In this document: piece after piece, positions 37,101 to 48,900 of the stretch
How positions within the stretch are numbered: the first letter of the stretch is position 1
How the letters are laid out: every line of letters begins with the position of its first letter
NCBI RefSeq assembly: GCF_026914265.1
Contig: NC_069126.1
Coordinates: forward strand, 29,839,854 to 29,903,853
Source: Mya arenaria
Lineage: Eukaryota; Mollusca; Bivalvia; Myida; Myidae
Length of the DNA stretch: 64,000 nucleotides
Direction of reading: 5' to 3'
The notes under the pieces: model-generated
Databases searched by the model: none
What the model was told of the DNA's origin: nothing
What the model saw: the letters and a program-made list of their open reading frames with translations, nothing else
Made by a program: the position numbers and the translations under genes

Positions 37101-40100
37101 GTATGAATTTCCAGTGAAAGCTACAATGCTCATGCATTAAAGAATAAGTATAAATGGACTATGAAATTGAGTGTTGAATTAGTTGCTAACCTAGTCAGAA
37201 ATATTAAATTCTACTATCCCTAGTTTAAGTATTTGTTTAAAAATATATCTATTTACAGCCAAGAATAAGGAATTCCAAAAAAGATCATGCTAAAAGTTCA
37301 TTGATGAGATCGCCTCTTATTGTGTAATTTACATAAAAGGGATAGACCGGTCATATATTGGTTTCTGGAATTGTCATTTATCAATTCAAGAATTGACATT
37401 TATCAATTCAAGAATTGTCATTTATCGGTTAAAGAATTGACATTTATCGGTTCAAGAATTGTCATGGATCATTCTTGAATTATCATTGATCATTCATGAA
37501 TTGTCTTTTATTGGTTCAAGAATTGACATTTATCATTCATGAATTGTCATTTATTGGTTCGTGAATTGTCATTGATTAGTTAAAAAATTGTCATGTATCT
37601 GTTCAAGAATTGACATTTATCGTTTCATGAATTGTCTGTTCAAGAATTGACATTTATCTGTTCAAGAATTGTCGTTGATCAGTTCAAGAATTGTCATTGA
37701 TCAGTTCAAGAATTGTCATTGATCAGTTCAAGAATTGTCAATTATTGATTCAAGAATTGTCATTTATCGATTCAAGAATAGACATTTATCGTTTCATGAA
37801 GACTTATACTTGTTTTGTTCTATGTGATAACTGCTGTCTGAGTAGAAAAAGCTTTCATGCCCTGCACTATCTTTCCTCTGCTCAATTTTTCCTATTCTAT
37901 TCATAGAAACTTGATGCACTGGAGCGTGAAGAAGAGTTGCGAGAGAAGGCTGGTTACTATAACAACGATGATAGCGAGGAAGATGAGGACACGAAGGTGA
38001 TGAGAAAAACTGCGTTCAAGTGAGTATTAAACATGGTTGCTTATTTGCGTCATAGTGGAAGATGAATAAAAAAAAAACAGACTGAATGATAATTCACTGA
38101 AACATGGTTTACCAAGGTTTGGAAAAATATCTAAAGTGAAGGTTAGAATATATCTGTCTTCCACGACAGCCCATGTTAGATTTTTTTGTCCCACACCCAT
38201 TTCCAGGGAAATGAAATATTTAAAAATTTTAATGGAACTCCTTATCCTTAGCGCTAATGTGTAGTAAATAATGTTTTAACATTGATCATGGAAGGACGTA
38301 AACTGGATTTGACATCGTTTTCATTAGGAAAATTTGTCCTTAAAACAGACATGAATAGTTTTATGAACCTGTCCATATTGAAAGTAAAAACAATACATCT
38401 GAAAACCACACATCGCAGCTGGACACTCAAAATATTTCATAATGTTTCAACAGTTAATTCTCGGAAATATTTTACTAAATTTTAAAACTTTTTATATAAT
38501 TTGTTAGAAAGCTTGTGCATCATTCTATTTTATTAATATGTCAACTGAGTTTGGATTACAATCAAGGTATGTTTTCCATATATATTGTCTGAACCTATCC
38601 AAAATACCTTATCGCAAACATTCTTCCAAAAGCAAGATGTCTAGTTGTCAAATTCGCCCCGGACCAAGACGCCCCAAGTTTGATTCCTGGCCTTGTCCCT
38701 TGCGAGTTTGGTCCACCAAACTGGACAAGTTTATTGTTCTTAAATCTTGTAACCTAATTGAAAAAAAATTCACAACCAAGGATTCAGGGCTTTTTCTGCC
38801 CATTTTGAGAAAAAGACCCTAGACATTTTGGGAAAATTTGCATCGCGAAAATGCCAAAATTGGGAAAATTTACAGTTAAAAGAACAAGCTGTCTAGTCTC
38901 TTGCGAATGAGGAAATTATTTAATATAAGTTTCTTTTCCCTTTTAAAAGACCCAAAATGGCTGAAATATCTTTTAAATATTTATTTATTTATTTTTTACT
39001 TTTGATTGGGATTTTTTTCTGGAGATTGGGAAAAATTTCTTATATTTTGCTTTGGGAATGGGTCCAGTAGTCGGACCCATGGGTACTATAGAAAAAGCCC
39101 TGGTAGTTGTGGGTGATCCCTACCAGAGATACTTTCTCATGGCCTATACACCAGTTCTGGTTCTACCTGAAGAATTTACTCGAAAGTGATTTCATATTGA
39201 TCAGTGTTCAGCTGTTTTCACAATTAAGCTTAAATCAATAAGTTTTAGTTAAACACAATCTCCACTCAAGGATTCGACACAAGCGGCAATTGATCAACCT
39301 GGAGAGTAATGAGAAGCGAAGAGTTCAGCGGTCCCGAGTACCGAGAACGGCAAAGAAGATTGCTGCTAAAGACATGGAGGAGAGTATGGCTGAACTGGGG
39401 GTCGAAATTGAGGACAAGAGTTCTGTGAGTTGGGCAGATTATTTTCATTTCTTCATCTGAAGAATATTGATAACATTTCAAACAATTATTAGGAAATTTA
39501 GGATTTATTATGTTTATAACAGAGTTACTTATTCCCAGTGTCGGTAAATAGATGGTGGTATTGTTCAAAAGGGTTGTAAAATTATATATGCAGATTTGCT
39601 TTGTATGGGTATTTTCAATAAAGTAAAGCAAGTGGATATAAAAAATGTTTGATATATAAAATTATATACCACTGTGCTAAGTTAGAAACTTGTGGGATGT
39701 GATAAGAGAAAATATGTCCTTTTGAATTTTTGGCATTCCTTCAAAATAGAGTTTGCAATAAAAATTATATTTTATGATGATTTGTTAAGAAGAAGTTATA
39801 TATTGTATCTCTAACTTACCTGCAGAACTTCGCAAATGTCATTATTTCAGATAATAAATTTCTATTAAGTAAATCATAATCTTTGTAAAACAAATGAAGT
39901 TTAAACTAAAACCATTTTCTTTTTCCAGACCCACTACAGCAAACTACGAGAGCGTGGTGCCAGTCAGCGTAGTGCCAGTCGGGTAGCAGTCAAGAGAAAG
40001 CGTGAAGTATCTGAGAACCGGTCTCGCACCCGTAGCGCATCTAAAACTACTCGCGACAAGTCTGGCATTAGGGATGAACCTGTAAGTAATTGCCTAGGAT

Positions 40101-41110
40101 GTTAAATTGTTAATCACACACAGTGATTGATATAACCAAATGCCCACACACGCAAAGCAAGCCAAGGCTTGAATAAAAGACGTCAGTCATGGTATTCTCC
40201 TAGCGTTGGTGTTGCCCACTTCATGCAGCAACTATGAGCAAGGCCTGAACACCAAAAAAACTTCGTTCTCATCAGACTTTGTTAATTGTTAGGGTATGCC
40301 TCTTGATTGACTGAAAGAAATTTCTGATAACTCATTGATCTGCCCATCTGGGAGAGTTAGACCCTGGAAGCAGAAAAGTTATATTTCATGTCATGCTTCA
40401 GTTTTGGCTTGTTAATGGGTGAAGCGAAAGTGTCTTGTTTAATTATTTGTATTTTAACAAAGAAGGATGCAAGAAACATAACCTACACCCATACAAGCCA
40501 CAACTTTTAAAAGCATGGCATATGGCATATTAGACAGGACAATTGTCATAGCATTAGTGGTATCATCAGCATGCAAACCATTCAACCATAGGAACAACTG
40601 GCAAGGGTCCTATTTCTAAAAGATAAGAGTTGGTGGTGGCTCCGCAGTGCCCTTGTTCACAAATCACATCCAAATGGAATTGTATAAACAGTTTGTGACA
40701 AGTTTTTGAGCCAATTTTTCTTGCATACCAGACATGTGTTTCCTGTCATGTGACAAGTGCTGGAAAACATCAACAAGCCTAGTCACCCGCTTACACGCTT
40801 GTTCTTGGGTCGGATTTTTCTTTCTTTACCGGTAACACATGATAGATACTTATAAGCTTAGATGGTTAAGAACCTGACTAGGAAGTAGGGAGTGCCTGAC
40901 TCAATCCCCAGACTGGCTGTGTACAAATCTGAGACTATGAATCTTATCTAATTCCAGATGGCAAAGAAGGTCAAGAAGATTGCTCGCAAGGCCCAGTTTG
41001 GTTTCAACCAGGAGGCCCGCAAGGGAGAGGCTGACAGACGTGTACTGGACATGAAGCCCAAACATTTGTTTTCAGGGAAACGGGGCATGGGAAAAACAGA
41101 CCGAAGATAG
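22104..41110 (+). CDS. GTPBP4: Nucleolar GTP-binding protein 1 (NOG1), 16 exons, 638 aa
   Basis: GTPase that acts in the nucleolus on pre-60S ribosomal particles. Exons: 22104-22151, 23624-23794, 25592-25695, 26457-26540, 27113-27266, 27860-27952, 28488-28637, 32035-32142, 32791-32880, 34042-34152, 35523-35652, 37000-37100, 37907-38019, 39271-39424, 39929-40081, 40958-41110. All introns are GT/AG, phases agree, and the total is 1917 nt including the stop (human protein 634 aa). The start [16 protein letters not shown] matches the family. The N-terminal NOG1 helical domain leads to the G domain: G1 GFPNVGKSS at 175-183, G3 DTPG at 221-224, G4 NKID at 289-292. The C-terminal part is acidic then basic and ends [16 protein letters not shown]. 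Introns hold many repeats, and intron 7 holds extra partial copies of exon 7. It lies head-to-head with the G6PC gene. Confidence 0.97.
22208..22816. mobile_element. Mutator-like non-autonomous element with 9-bp target duplication
   Basis: The left end GGGTGCAAGACGAAGTGAAC and the right end share the inverted core GACGAAGTGAACCA. Perfect 9-bp direct repeats AAACTTAAT flank it (22199-22207 and 22817-22825). 'GTGAACCA' words recur several times at both subtermini. A 9-bp duplication is typical of Mutator-like elements. It lies in NOG1 intron 1. Confidence 0.7.
24070..25460. mobile_element. TA-flanked inverted-repeat element (outer of a nest)
   Basis: Starts TACCGTAAATGACTGGGTAT and ends with the inverted counterpart (ataccc then agtcatttacggta). 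Total about 1.39 kb, in NOG1 intron 2. It contains the second element at 24410-25194. Confidence 0.75.
24410..25194. mobile_element. TA-flanked inverted-repeat element nested in 24070-25460
   Basis: Starts TACCGTAATTCACAAGAGTT then tggacacc, and ends with the inverted form (gtccgaactcttaggtgaat then tacggta). Its terminal 'TACCGTAA' resembles that of the host element, so the two families may be mobilised by related enzymes (inference). Confidence 0.7.
26637..26936 (+). mobile_element. 'GGCCtAAAAA' MITE family, copy 3
   Basis: Ends 'ggccaacaaaaatggtttgg' and 'ccgaaataaatgttgttg..ttttggac'. The core has 'ggtaggtaggcct', 'tcttctgtataaagctttaa', 'accaactgactataaaaaca' and 'gcgcctatttcgttgg'. It lies in NOG1 intron 4, directly ahead of exon 5. 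Confidence 0.7.
28638..30610 (+). repeat. Array of partial NOG1 exon-7 copies in intron 7
   Basis: After the true exon 7 come five partial copies of its 3' half plus the donor and about 35 bases of intron: about 28678-28774, 28775-28883, 28884-29017, 29018-29068 joined to 30420-30507, and 30508-30610. The unit is up to about 135 bp and junctions carry 'aggtacgtgtaaatac'. The better copies keep the open frame, for example [20 protein letters not shown] in the third. None has a full acceptor with the exon's 5' half (VVDTPG), so they are not extra exons in the usual sense. Confidence 0.8.
29069..30419. mobile_element. 1.35-kb inverted-repeat element inserted in the exon-7 array
   Basis: The 13-bp ends CAGTCAATGCGAA and TTCGCATTGACTG are perfectly inverted and interrupt one exon-7 copy at 'tgtat(a/g)tg'. 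Near the right end are repeated 'cggacatgaccgactgtccg'-type words; near the left end 'cctgtcgcaacaa' repeats. Inside, the minus strand at about 29350-29575 reads like a short acidic protein tail (VVEIDEEEE, a stop, then [18 protein letters not shown]). The family is not recognised. Confidence 0.65.
30765..31572. mobile_element. Inverted-repeat element with long perfect termini
   Basis: The left end TACTGTGAAATCATTAATGT continues into 'tcgtgggg' and is matched perfectly over at least 27 bp by the right end (cattaatgatttcacagta). Subterminal 'cccacgaa' and 'ccacgaattcaag' words are also mirrored. TA at both ends fits a Tc1/mariner-type target. It lies in NOG1 intron 7. Confidence 0.8.
33018..33185. 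mobile_element. Small hAT-like MITE
   Basis: CAGGGCTTCTTAAAGTTT at the left is mirrored by 'tttttagaagccctg' at the right, 168 bp in all. CAGGG-type ends are common in hAT elements. No convincing 8-bp duplication was identified. NOG1 intron 9. Confidence 0.55.
35846..35965. repeat. Dispersed repeat fragment (relative of 14178-14290)
   Basis: Contains two runs of 'ttcactgtttaaaac' and 'gaaattttagcctgctctca', shared with the fragment in the G6PC gene. Confidence 0.4.
36530..36755. repeat. Dispersed repeat shared with 51000-51300
   Basis: The words 'tgtatttgcgtattggtctg', 'tcatagttac', 'tttacatg', 'gagcatgaacagatattcaa' match the stretch at 51000-51220. On the minus strand both give a similar peptide ending YANT(N/D)P(G/S)STF, but this copy is broken. 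Confidence 0.55.
37360..37800. repeat. 22-bp minisatellite in NOG1 intron 12
   Basis: About twenty contiguous copies of a unit like TTCAAGAATTGTCATTGATC plus two bases. 'ttcaagaattg' alternates with 'ttcatgaattg'. It ends about 100 bp before exon 13. There are no unique spacers, so it is not a CRISPR array. Confidence 0.85.
38785..39102. mobile_element. hAT-like MITE, 318 bp
   Basis: CAGGGCTTTTTCT at the left and AGAAAAAGCCCTG at the right are perfectly inverted over 13 bp. Internal inverted words 'gggtcc.gta.tcggaccc' lie near the right end. The flanking 8-bp duplication is not clear. NOG1 intron 13. Confidence 0.65.
40855..40930 (+). repeat. tRNA-derived SINE-like fragment
   Basis: 'gatggttaagaacctgac' resembles an A-box region and 'ctgactcaatcccc' a weak B box. 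Short and degenerate, in NOG1 intron 15. Confidence 0.25.
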
Positions 41111-41421
41111 AAGGATATTTGATTCAATTGTTTGCTGGGAAATGGGAAATAGGAAAAACTGATAGAAAATCGAGGGATATTTGGTTCTTTTGTCTGCTCG
41201 GAAAATTGATGTTTTTAACAGGATAAACTGATAGAAAAAGAGGGTTATTTGATACTTTTTATTTGCTTGGAAATGGGAAACAGGAAAAAACTAGCTTTTT
41301 CCCTGGGAAATGAAAAAAAAATATATTGGGAACAACTGTCTGAATGGAACAAGGGATTTGTTTTACTGTTCTAGATAATGGAGGAAACAAAAGAAGTTAA
41401 AGTGGAATTAATGAAATGATT

Positions 41422-41627
41422 ACAATAAAGAACAAACTACATTGTATTTAAATATTACATTCAAAAGTTTTTTTTGTAATTTAGAAAATGAAAATACTGA
41501 AATCTTGTCACTTTAACTTTTTGTGATGATAATTTTGCATTACCTAATATAATACTTATCATCTATACCTTGTACTTGTGTTCATCTTTGCCTAAGATGT
41601 GTTGGTTGTCATTGTTATGGAAATAAA
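41422..41627 (+). promoter_or_regulatory. Candidate NOG1 polyadenylation signals
   Basis: AATAAA occurs at about 41425 and again at 41622-41627, roughly 0.3 and 0.5 kb beyond the NOG1 stop. Either could define the 3' end. Confidence 0.4.
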
Positions 41628-41699
41628 TTCATGAGAAAAAAAAATGTTAATATAGCTGGATTTTCTTAATTCTTGTCCCAAAGGTCGGAAATATTTTCT

Positions 41700-42720
41700 G
41701 CATTGACAATTGCTTCGCTGGTCAAAGGTCATGGTCGCATTAAAAGGTCAAGGGCCCATTTCCGGACTTCATTTGCTAAACTGATTAGATATTTGTGTTG
41801 TACTCTGTGACACGTTTAACTTACCAAGGTTGTATTCAGAATCGATGTTGGTACAAAGCCTTGGTCAAGGTCACAATGCATGGTCTTGAATTGGAACTGA
41901 TCCACATCTATACGTATTGAAGTAAATACATTGGGTCGCGTGTTTAATGTGACGTAAATAGTTCATGATGGAACGTTGCCTGTCAAGGCCGAGGTCACAA
42001 ACCATAGGCATGGTTAAAGCCTTGATTATTCATGATGACACATTGCTGGATCGGATACAAGGTTTCAATACATGGTCATATGTTTAAGCCTTTAATATGA
42101 GTCTATCGCATACTTCCTTCACTTATTGAAGTTAATGGACGACACTAGGTCACATATTAAATATTTGAATGTGTCATGAATAATTCATGATGGAGCATTG
42201 CCGGATCAAGGTCAAGGTTACTATACATGTTTAATTCTTAAATGTGACGAAAATAATTAATGATTAACATCACTTGATCAGGATCGAAGACACAATACAT
42301 TGTCATAGGCTTAAGCCTTGATTTTGAGTCTGCCTCATATCTCTATCACTTATCGAAGTTAATGGACGACATTGGGTCACATGTTCAACTCCTGAATGTG
42401 ACCAATAATTATGATGGAACATCGCTGGATCATAGTCAAGGTTTTAACGCATGGTCATAGGTTTAAGCCTTGATTTTGAGTCTGGTGCACATTTTCTAGA
42501 CTTATTGACAATCTGGCTCACATGTTATATACATTAATGTACTGTAAATATTACGGGGAACCACAAGATCACATGATCCTGAGATCGGGTCTTAAACCTT
42601 GTACATGTCCCTCTTCTAAACTTAATGAAAGTGTATTAGCGATATTGGATCACATTTGATTGTCACGTGAGGAGTACGTGACGGAACCTCATATGGTCAA
42701 AGTCATTGTTAAGTACTAGG
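41700..42720. repeat. Diverged tandem repeat, unit about 150 bp
   Basis: Several units share 'catggtcataggtttaagcc', 'ttgattttgagtctg', 'cacttat(t/c)gaagttaatgga', 'cgacattgggtcaca' and 'gatggaacatcgctggatca' in a constant order. It fills the NOG1 to secreted-protein intergenic space. Confidence 0.7.
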
Positions 42721-43042
42721 TCAAGGGTTTGAACTTTTGTTAAGTGTTTGATTTCACATGTAAAAGAACTTAAACGAAACATGCCCACATTTTCAACTCC
42801 TCTAGGCGACATGCACAACTTTTAAAGCTGACCTATATTTCTAATATTGAAGTATATGCATAGACCACATGTTCATCTCGTGAATTTCTTTCGCATTACC
42901 TGTATTATCGGGGTCTAAATAACCATTTCGTGTCAGTTCTTTATTTTATTCACATTATAAGTTACATATTAGTAATCAGCAATGAAACGCCTTTCAAATG
43001 ATACCAACCTTATATGGGGACATCAGGCATCAACATTTAACA

Positions 43043-43494
43043 TTAAAGGGACTAGACACCAGATGGTCCCTAAATCGACAAATACAGTATTTCCTCAAAA
43101 CAAGACTGGAATATTGTCAATACGAGCCAGTATAAGGACCACGAGGACGAGAATACATGATTTTATATGATTAAAAGATTATTATGTCGCTGTCTCAACT
43201 GAACTTACCCGTTTAAAAATAGCCCATACTGGTTCCCTGTTTATAGTGAGTATTTTTTTTATTTTAGCGTGTGAAAGTCAGACAGACCAATATACCGACG
43301 CTGTTTTTAAATTTACTGGGTGGTAAACCTGCCCAGTTAATTTTGAATTGGAAACACACGCACAAACTGTCAAAGATAGATGTGTCGTAAGCGATGTGAT
43401 ACATCAGTAGCTAAGATTCAATGCGCTGAACACAAAAATATTAATTTCTTTTATTTTTCTTGCAGTTGAATAATCTGGTATCTAGGCCCTTTAA
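43043..43494. mobile_element. TTAA-ended element, 'AAAGGGACTAGA' family, complete copy
   Basis: TTAAAGGGACTAGACACCAG at the left is mirrored by 'ctggtatctaggccctttaa' at the right, 452 bp overall, with TTAA at each end. It shares ends with the larger copy in the G6PC intron. TTAA targets are typical of piggyBac-mobilised elements (inference). Confidence 0.7.
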
Positions 43495-43678
43495 GGTAAA
43501 TCAGAGAATTAGCTTATTTGTGGGTTGGACTCCTTCATATTCAATAAAAATCGCGCACTTAACTGAAAATTGCCAAGCTGTGTTCCTAAATGTCCCTTTA
43601 AATTACCGATGTACATTCTATTTCTAAAGACTTTTGACCCCATATTTTAACACAAAGATAAGCAGACATTACTTAGGG

Positions 43679-43686
43679 TATAAAAG
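43679..43686 (+). promoter_or_regulatory. TATA box of the secreted-protein gene
   Basis: TATAAAAG lies 37 bases before the ATG at 43723. That distance leaves only a very short 5' UTR, as often seen for strongly expressed secreted products. Confidence 0.65.
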
Positions 43687-43722
43687 GAATAAGCACCACG
43701 TGTTGACCTCACTTTTGCCAGT

Positions 43723-45942
43723 ATGAAGTTACTAATAATTGTTTCCATCGGGCTATTAGCGGCAGTTGACGGAGCAGCCCGGGGACGCCGGGCGCTCCAG
43801 GCCATGGACGCATTTTCTCTCCAGTGTAAGTGAAATCTTCTTTACATGTTTAAAACAGTTAACAGATAATGTTATTCATAATTTTTGAAACAACTTAAAA
43901 TTATCGGGTTGCTAACGGCTGTGAACGGAGTGGCTAGAGTGCGCCGAGCGCTTTAGACCATGGATGCTAATACTGCTAGGTTTTACGGAAGAAATGTGCT
44001 TTTGCCCTAGCTACCGTTCGAAGGGAATAGCCCCCCACCAAAGACCATGTGCCTTAGATTAAACAAGATGTCATGACATTGTTGATTTTTGTTGGCTTTT
44101 TTAACAACTGTCGAGCTGAAACATAATTGGATGTATACAAACACGAATATGAGAGCAGATACGTCTTAGATGAAGAATATAATACCCTAATATGCAACTG
44201 GAAAAAGCGCTTGCATTAGAATCTAGCTATGGTTGGGTTTTCCGACTAGTGCAGTTGTTACCGCACTTGTTTCTCACCAAGGCGTCCCGGGTTCGATTTG
44301 GGGCCTGATCGTACGTTAGTTTGCTTTGATGGTCACCAATCCGGACAAGTAGGGTTTTTTACACGGAACTTCAATTTCCCACACAACACAAGACCACGCA
44401 CTCGCGCAACATCGTGCCAACTATAGTGGCTTAACATAACGTACTTTCTCCCAAATCGTTGAAAAATAACTATAAACGAAACCAGCAATGATGCTGATAA
44501 CTCATACATTGTTTTCTAAAATTTAATAAATGCTTTGTTTTTACATGTATTAAAACATCATTCAATATCACTCAGTTACATCAGTTATAAATGTGTTAAG
44601 TAACTCATCGGTATTCAATATAAAAAGAGTCGAGGTACAGTCGAACCTCGATGGCTCGAACCCCAAGGGACCGGCAGAAATACCTCGAACCTTGAACAAT
44701 TCGAGCCAAGCGGTTATGCTTAGTTAAAAAAAATCGGTTCTTTACATCCAGTTCGACCCAACGTGGAATTCGAGCCAAGCGAGTTCGAGCCAACGGGGTT
44801 CGACTGTAGTGTCATATATTTAGAGTTGTTAACGTCAACGTCGATGTGCAAAAACCTTTACCTCGGTCATACCTTAAACGTCGTTTAAGATATTGCAATG
44901 AAACTTGGTACACATGTTGCCAAAGACAATACGCTGTTGCTTAGCAATGCCCAAAATTCTGACTAAATATTATAATTGTGAGGTGATATCAATTTTTTGA
45001 CAAAAACAAACAGACGAGCGTACGCTACGCGGCGATCTTATTTCTATTTAAGTATTCTTATCTTGTTGAAATTATTTAAAACTGTGTAACCATTTCTTTC
45101 AACATACTATTAAAGTAGTGTGACATTATTACAATGTACTTCGTAACAAAACAGATAACATAGCTCTGACATGATTCAATGAAATGCCACAGTTAGAAAA
45201 CAACCTACATTTTAAGCCAATGAAATTGCACAAAGGCAATCATTAAGTACTAGGCTAAATCCTTAAGAACTTTTGCGGGTATTTTAATGTCCGCCTACTG
45301 CCACTCATCCGATACACACTCTGATGCCAAAATAATATATTACCCAAACCGTAAATAATAAGTTATTGAGTCAACAAATGTTTAGACAGGAAATAAGTCT
45401 TCTTCTTCTTCTTCTTCTTTTTCTTCTGCTTCTTCTGCTTCTTCTTCTGTTTCTTCAAATACTTATTCTCCTTCTTCTTATTCTGGTTCTTCTTCTAGTT
45501 CTTCTTCTTCTGTTTTTTCTTCTTCTGTTTTTTCTTCTTCTGGTTCTTCTTCTTCTTTTTCTTCTTCTTCTGGTTTTTCTTCTTCTTCTTCTTCTTCTTC
45601 TTCTTCTTCTTCTTCTTCTTCTTCTTCTTCTTCTTCTTCTTCTTCTTCTTCTTCTTCTGCTCCTTCTTCTTCTTCTTCTGCTCCTTCTTCTGCTCCTTCT
45701 TCTTCTTCTTCTGCTCCTTCTTCTGCTTCTTCAAATACTGCTTCTGGTTCTTCTTCTTCTGGTTCTTCTTCTGGTTCTTCTTCTTGTTCTTGTTCTTCTT
45801 GTTCTTGTTCTCCTTCTTCTTCTTCTTCTTCTTCTTCTTCTTCTTCTTCTTCTTCTGGTTCTTATTCTTCTGCTTCTTCTTCTGGTTCTTCAAATACTTT
45901 TTCTTCTGGTTCTTCTTCTTCTGGTTCTTCTTCTTCTGGTTC

Positions 45943-45999
<57 letters not shown>

Positions 46000-48900
46000 T
46001 TCTTTTTTTTCTTCTTTTTCTTCTTCTTCTATATTACCCAAACCGTAAATAATTAGTTATTGAGTTAACAAATGTTCAGACAGGAAATAAGTCTTCTTTT
46101 TATTTTTCTTCTTCTTCTGCTTCTTCTTCTGCTTCTTCTTCTGCTTCTTCTTCTGCTTCTTCTTGTGGTTCTTCTTCTTCTTCTGCTCCTTCTTCTGACT
46201 TTTCTTCCGCTTCCTCTACTTCTGTATCTTCTTCTATTCGTTATATCTATAATACATTACAGCCTTCACACAGTTGTTTCGCCAAACGCTGCTGAACAAG
46301 ATCGCACTGGAGATGAACAACACCGTGGACATGTCACGTGACCTTAAGGTCAAGATGGACGCCTGTAAGGTCCAGGTCACCGCCAAAACGGACCAATGCA
46401 AGTCCGCCGCTCAGTCAGCCTGCCAGTAAGTCTGCTGTAAAACACGCACAAAACATTAAACATGAAGTAAACGCATTAAAGCAGCACTCTCACAGATTGA
46501 ACGTTTTGACAACTTTCAGCTAATTTTTGCGAAAATCCATGGAAACCAGTTAAATAAGACTGCTGACAAAAAAATAGATCGCAGATTTTTGTAATTAAGT
46601 TAAAAAAATGATGTTTTGTGAATTTTTCTTAAACCGTAAGTAATGGTTTAGGCCATAAAGCAATAATTTTTGAACGGAAATATGAAAATCTACGGTCTGA
46701 TTTCTTGTCAGCAATCTTATATCATTGGTTTGCAGATATTTACGCAAAAATTTGCTCTTTCGAAGACAAAAAATAAAAAAGTTGTAAAAATGATAAATCT
46801 GTGGGAGTGCAGCTTTAATGAAAACTTCAGAAAGTTATAAAATGGCCGTGTTGGCGATGTTTCATGTGAATAATGTACTTGAGTTAAATAGCAGTATGTG
46901 TATACCACGTGATAAATTGCGTCATAGATGCTACATCGGAAGGCAATATTTTGATTTGAAAAAATACTTTAAACAAAGATAACTTCACTATTTCTTCACC
47001 ATTTTAAATGAAACATAGCGCAGTCTACGCTGCCTACGGAGCCCCACCTTCAATCTTTTACCAGAATTTGATCGAGAGTTTAGTTTCTTAAGACACTTCG
47101 ACAAACCTTTTCACAATACGGCCGTCTGACGGAGCACTGTCAAAACATTATTTTGGAAACAGGTCTGTCGAAGTGTTTGATGAAACTAATGACCTCATCA
47201 AATTTTGGTGATAAACAAATGCGGGGCTCTTTAAGCGGCATAGACTGCCCTTTGTTTCATTTAAAATGGTGTTGTAAATGAAAAGTTATCTTTGATTTAA
47301 GTCTTCATTTTAAGCAATTTTTTGCCTTCCGACGTAGCATGTATGACGTCATTTATCACGTGGTATACGCACACTGAATAGGGAATATGTTGAATTTTTA
47401 TCAGCCAAAAATATGCAAAATATTATTTTTTAATTCAAAGGAAATCCAAATGGCTTCTACAGCAGATACCAAATGGACACGTAATTAATCATAACAAAAG
47501 TATACCCGTACTTTTGTTCCACACCACTTTCATCTTAATATTACTAACAAATTTCCAGTTGTTGGACAGGACTGTACCATACGTACCTGGCGACTCTTCG
47601 ACAGGCACAATCAACCCTTCCTTAAAGCGTCAAAGTTTACTTCTTTTTCAATATAGGAGAAAAAAAAGTTATAAGATGTGCACCATTTTGGACTAGAAAT
47701 TGTTAATTTTTTATGGGGGAGTTCCCACAACCGCTCCGTTCACAACTGCCAACACTTTCAACTAAATACATTTCGGGTTTGAGGTAGGGGCGCAAGCCAA
47801 AAGGTTACGCCCTAAGTTAGATCCCCTCTAACGTCGAATTCTGGATACGCCCCTGCAATCGTAACAACTCGGCCATCTCCGGCAAGCTCCAAATTCTGTT
47901 GGATAATGGCGGAGGTGTTTCGATCGCAATCGGCATAAATCATTTGGTTCCTGGCTGAAAGCTGAAACAGTTCTTCATTAGCCAGTGTTCATTACATCGC
48001 GTTGCTTAGCAACTGGCGGACAATGTCTCGAGTGGATCCGATGTATACAATTCTGATTTATAATCATAACTTCATACCCACGATATCTTTGTCTTTTCTC
48101 TGTAGAGCTGACCCAAGCTTCATGGATTACCTGAACGCTGGAGCAAACCTGGTCAACCCATACACTTACCTTGAGGGGCCGTTCAACGATATGGCCTCTA
48201 AGGTTGGGGACGCCGTGGACCTTCTAGGCGACAAAGCAAATGGTTTCCTAAACTCCGTGAAAGATCTTGGAGGTTCCGCTGTTGGTGGAGTTTATGATGG
48301 CTTTTCGGTAAGTTTATACTAGATTAACTTCAGCTATAATTTGTAGTGCTTTGTCATAGTCGTTGTGATCATAAGACATACTTCGAGATAACGACATTCG
48401 ATTTAACATAAATACATAAAGTGTATATAACCAAACTTATTCGATTTTTTTCGCATAACCAGAACATCGAGATAACAAAGTTCGACATAGCGAGTTGTGA
48501 CTGTATATTTGTTATAAATGTATTTTTATTTCCCTTTTCTGTTCGCTGTTTTGTGAGGATTGTGGTTTTTGAGACCAGGTTTTTCCAAGGGTGCAGGTTT
48601 TCCATCCACCATTCGGTTGCATATAACTCTCCTACTTTTTCCTTCCATTTTAATAGTTTATCACTCAATTTTTACTTCTAACGGACTGACAGAAGTATTT
48701 AGCTCGGCTTGTACATGTACAAAGTATATTCATCGTCAGTACAAACTAAATATTAGTTCATAATAAACATGAAATACACATAAAATATAACATAACATTG
48801 TACTCGTATATTAAACAATAACACTGTTTATCATATATCTTTATTTACCCTTTTTGCTAAAACCGTTTTATGAATGCATTTGTATCTTCGTCAACATCTG

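Noticed and set aside
37360-37800. CRISPR-like array
   Set aside because: The 22-bp units are contiguous with no unique spacers, and the surrounding gene is eukaryotic.
45366-46052. 228-codon Leu-rich plus frame and the overlapping Lys-rich minus frame
   Set aside because: Both are translations of the TTC/GAA repeat inside intron 1. The unbroken frames are a property of the trinucleotide tract.
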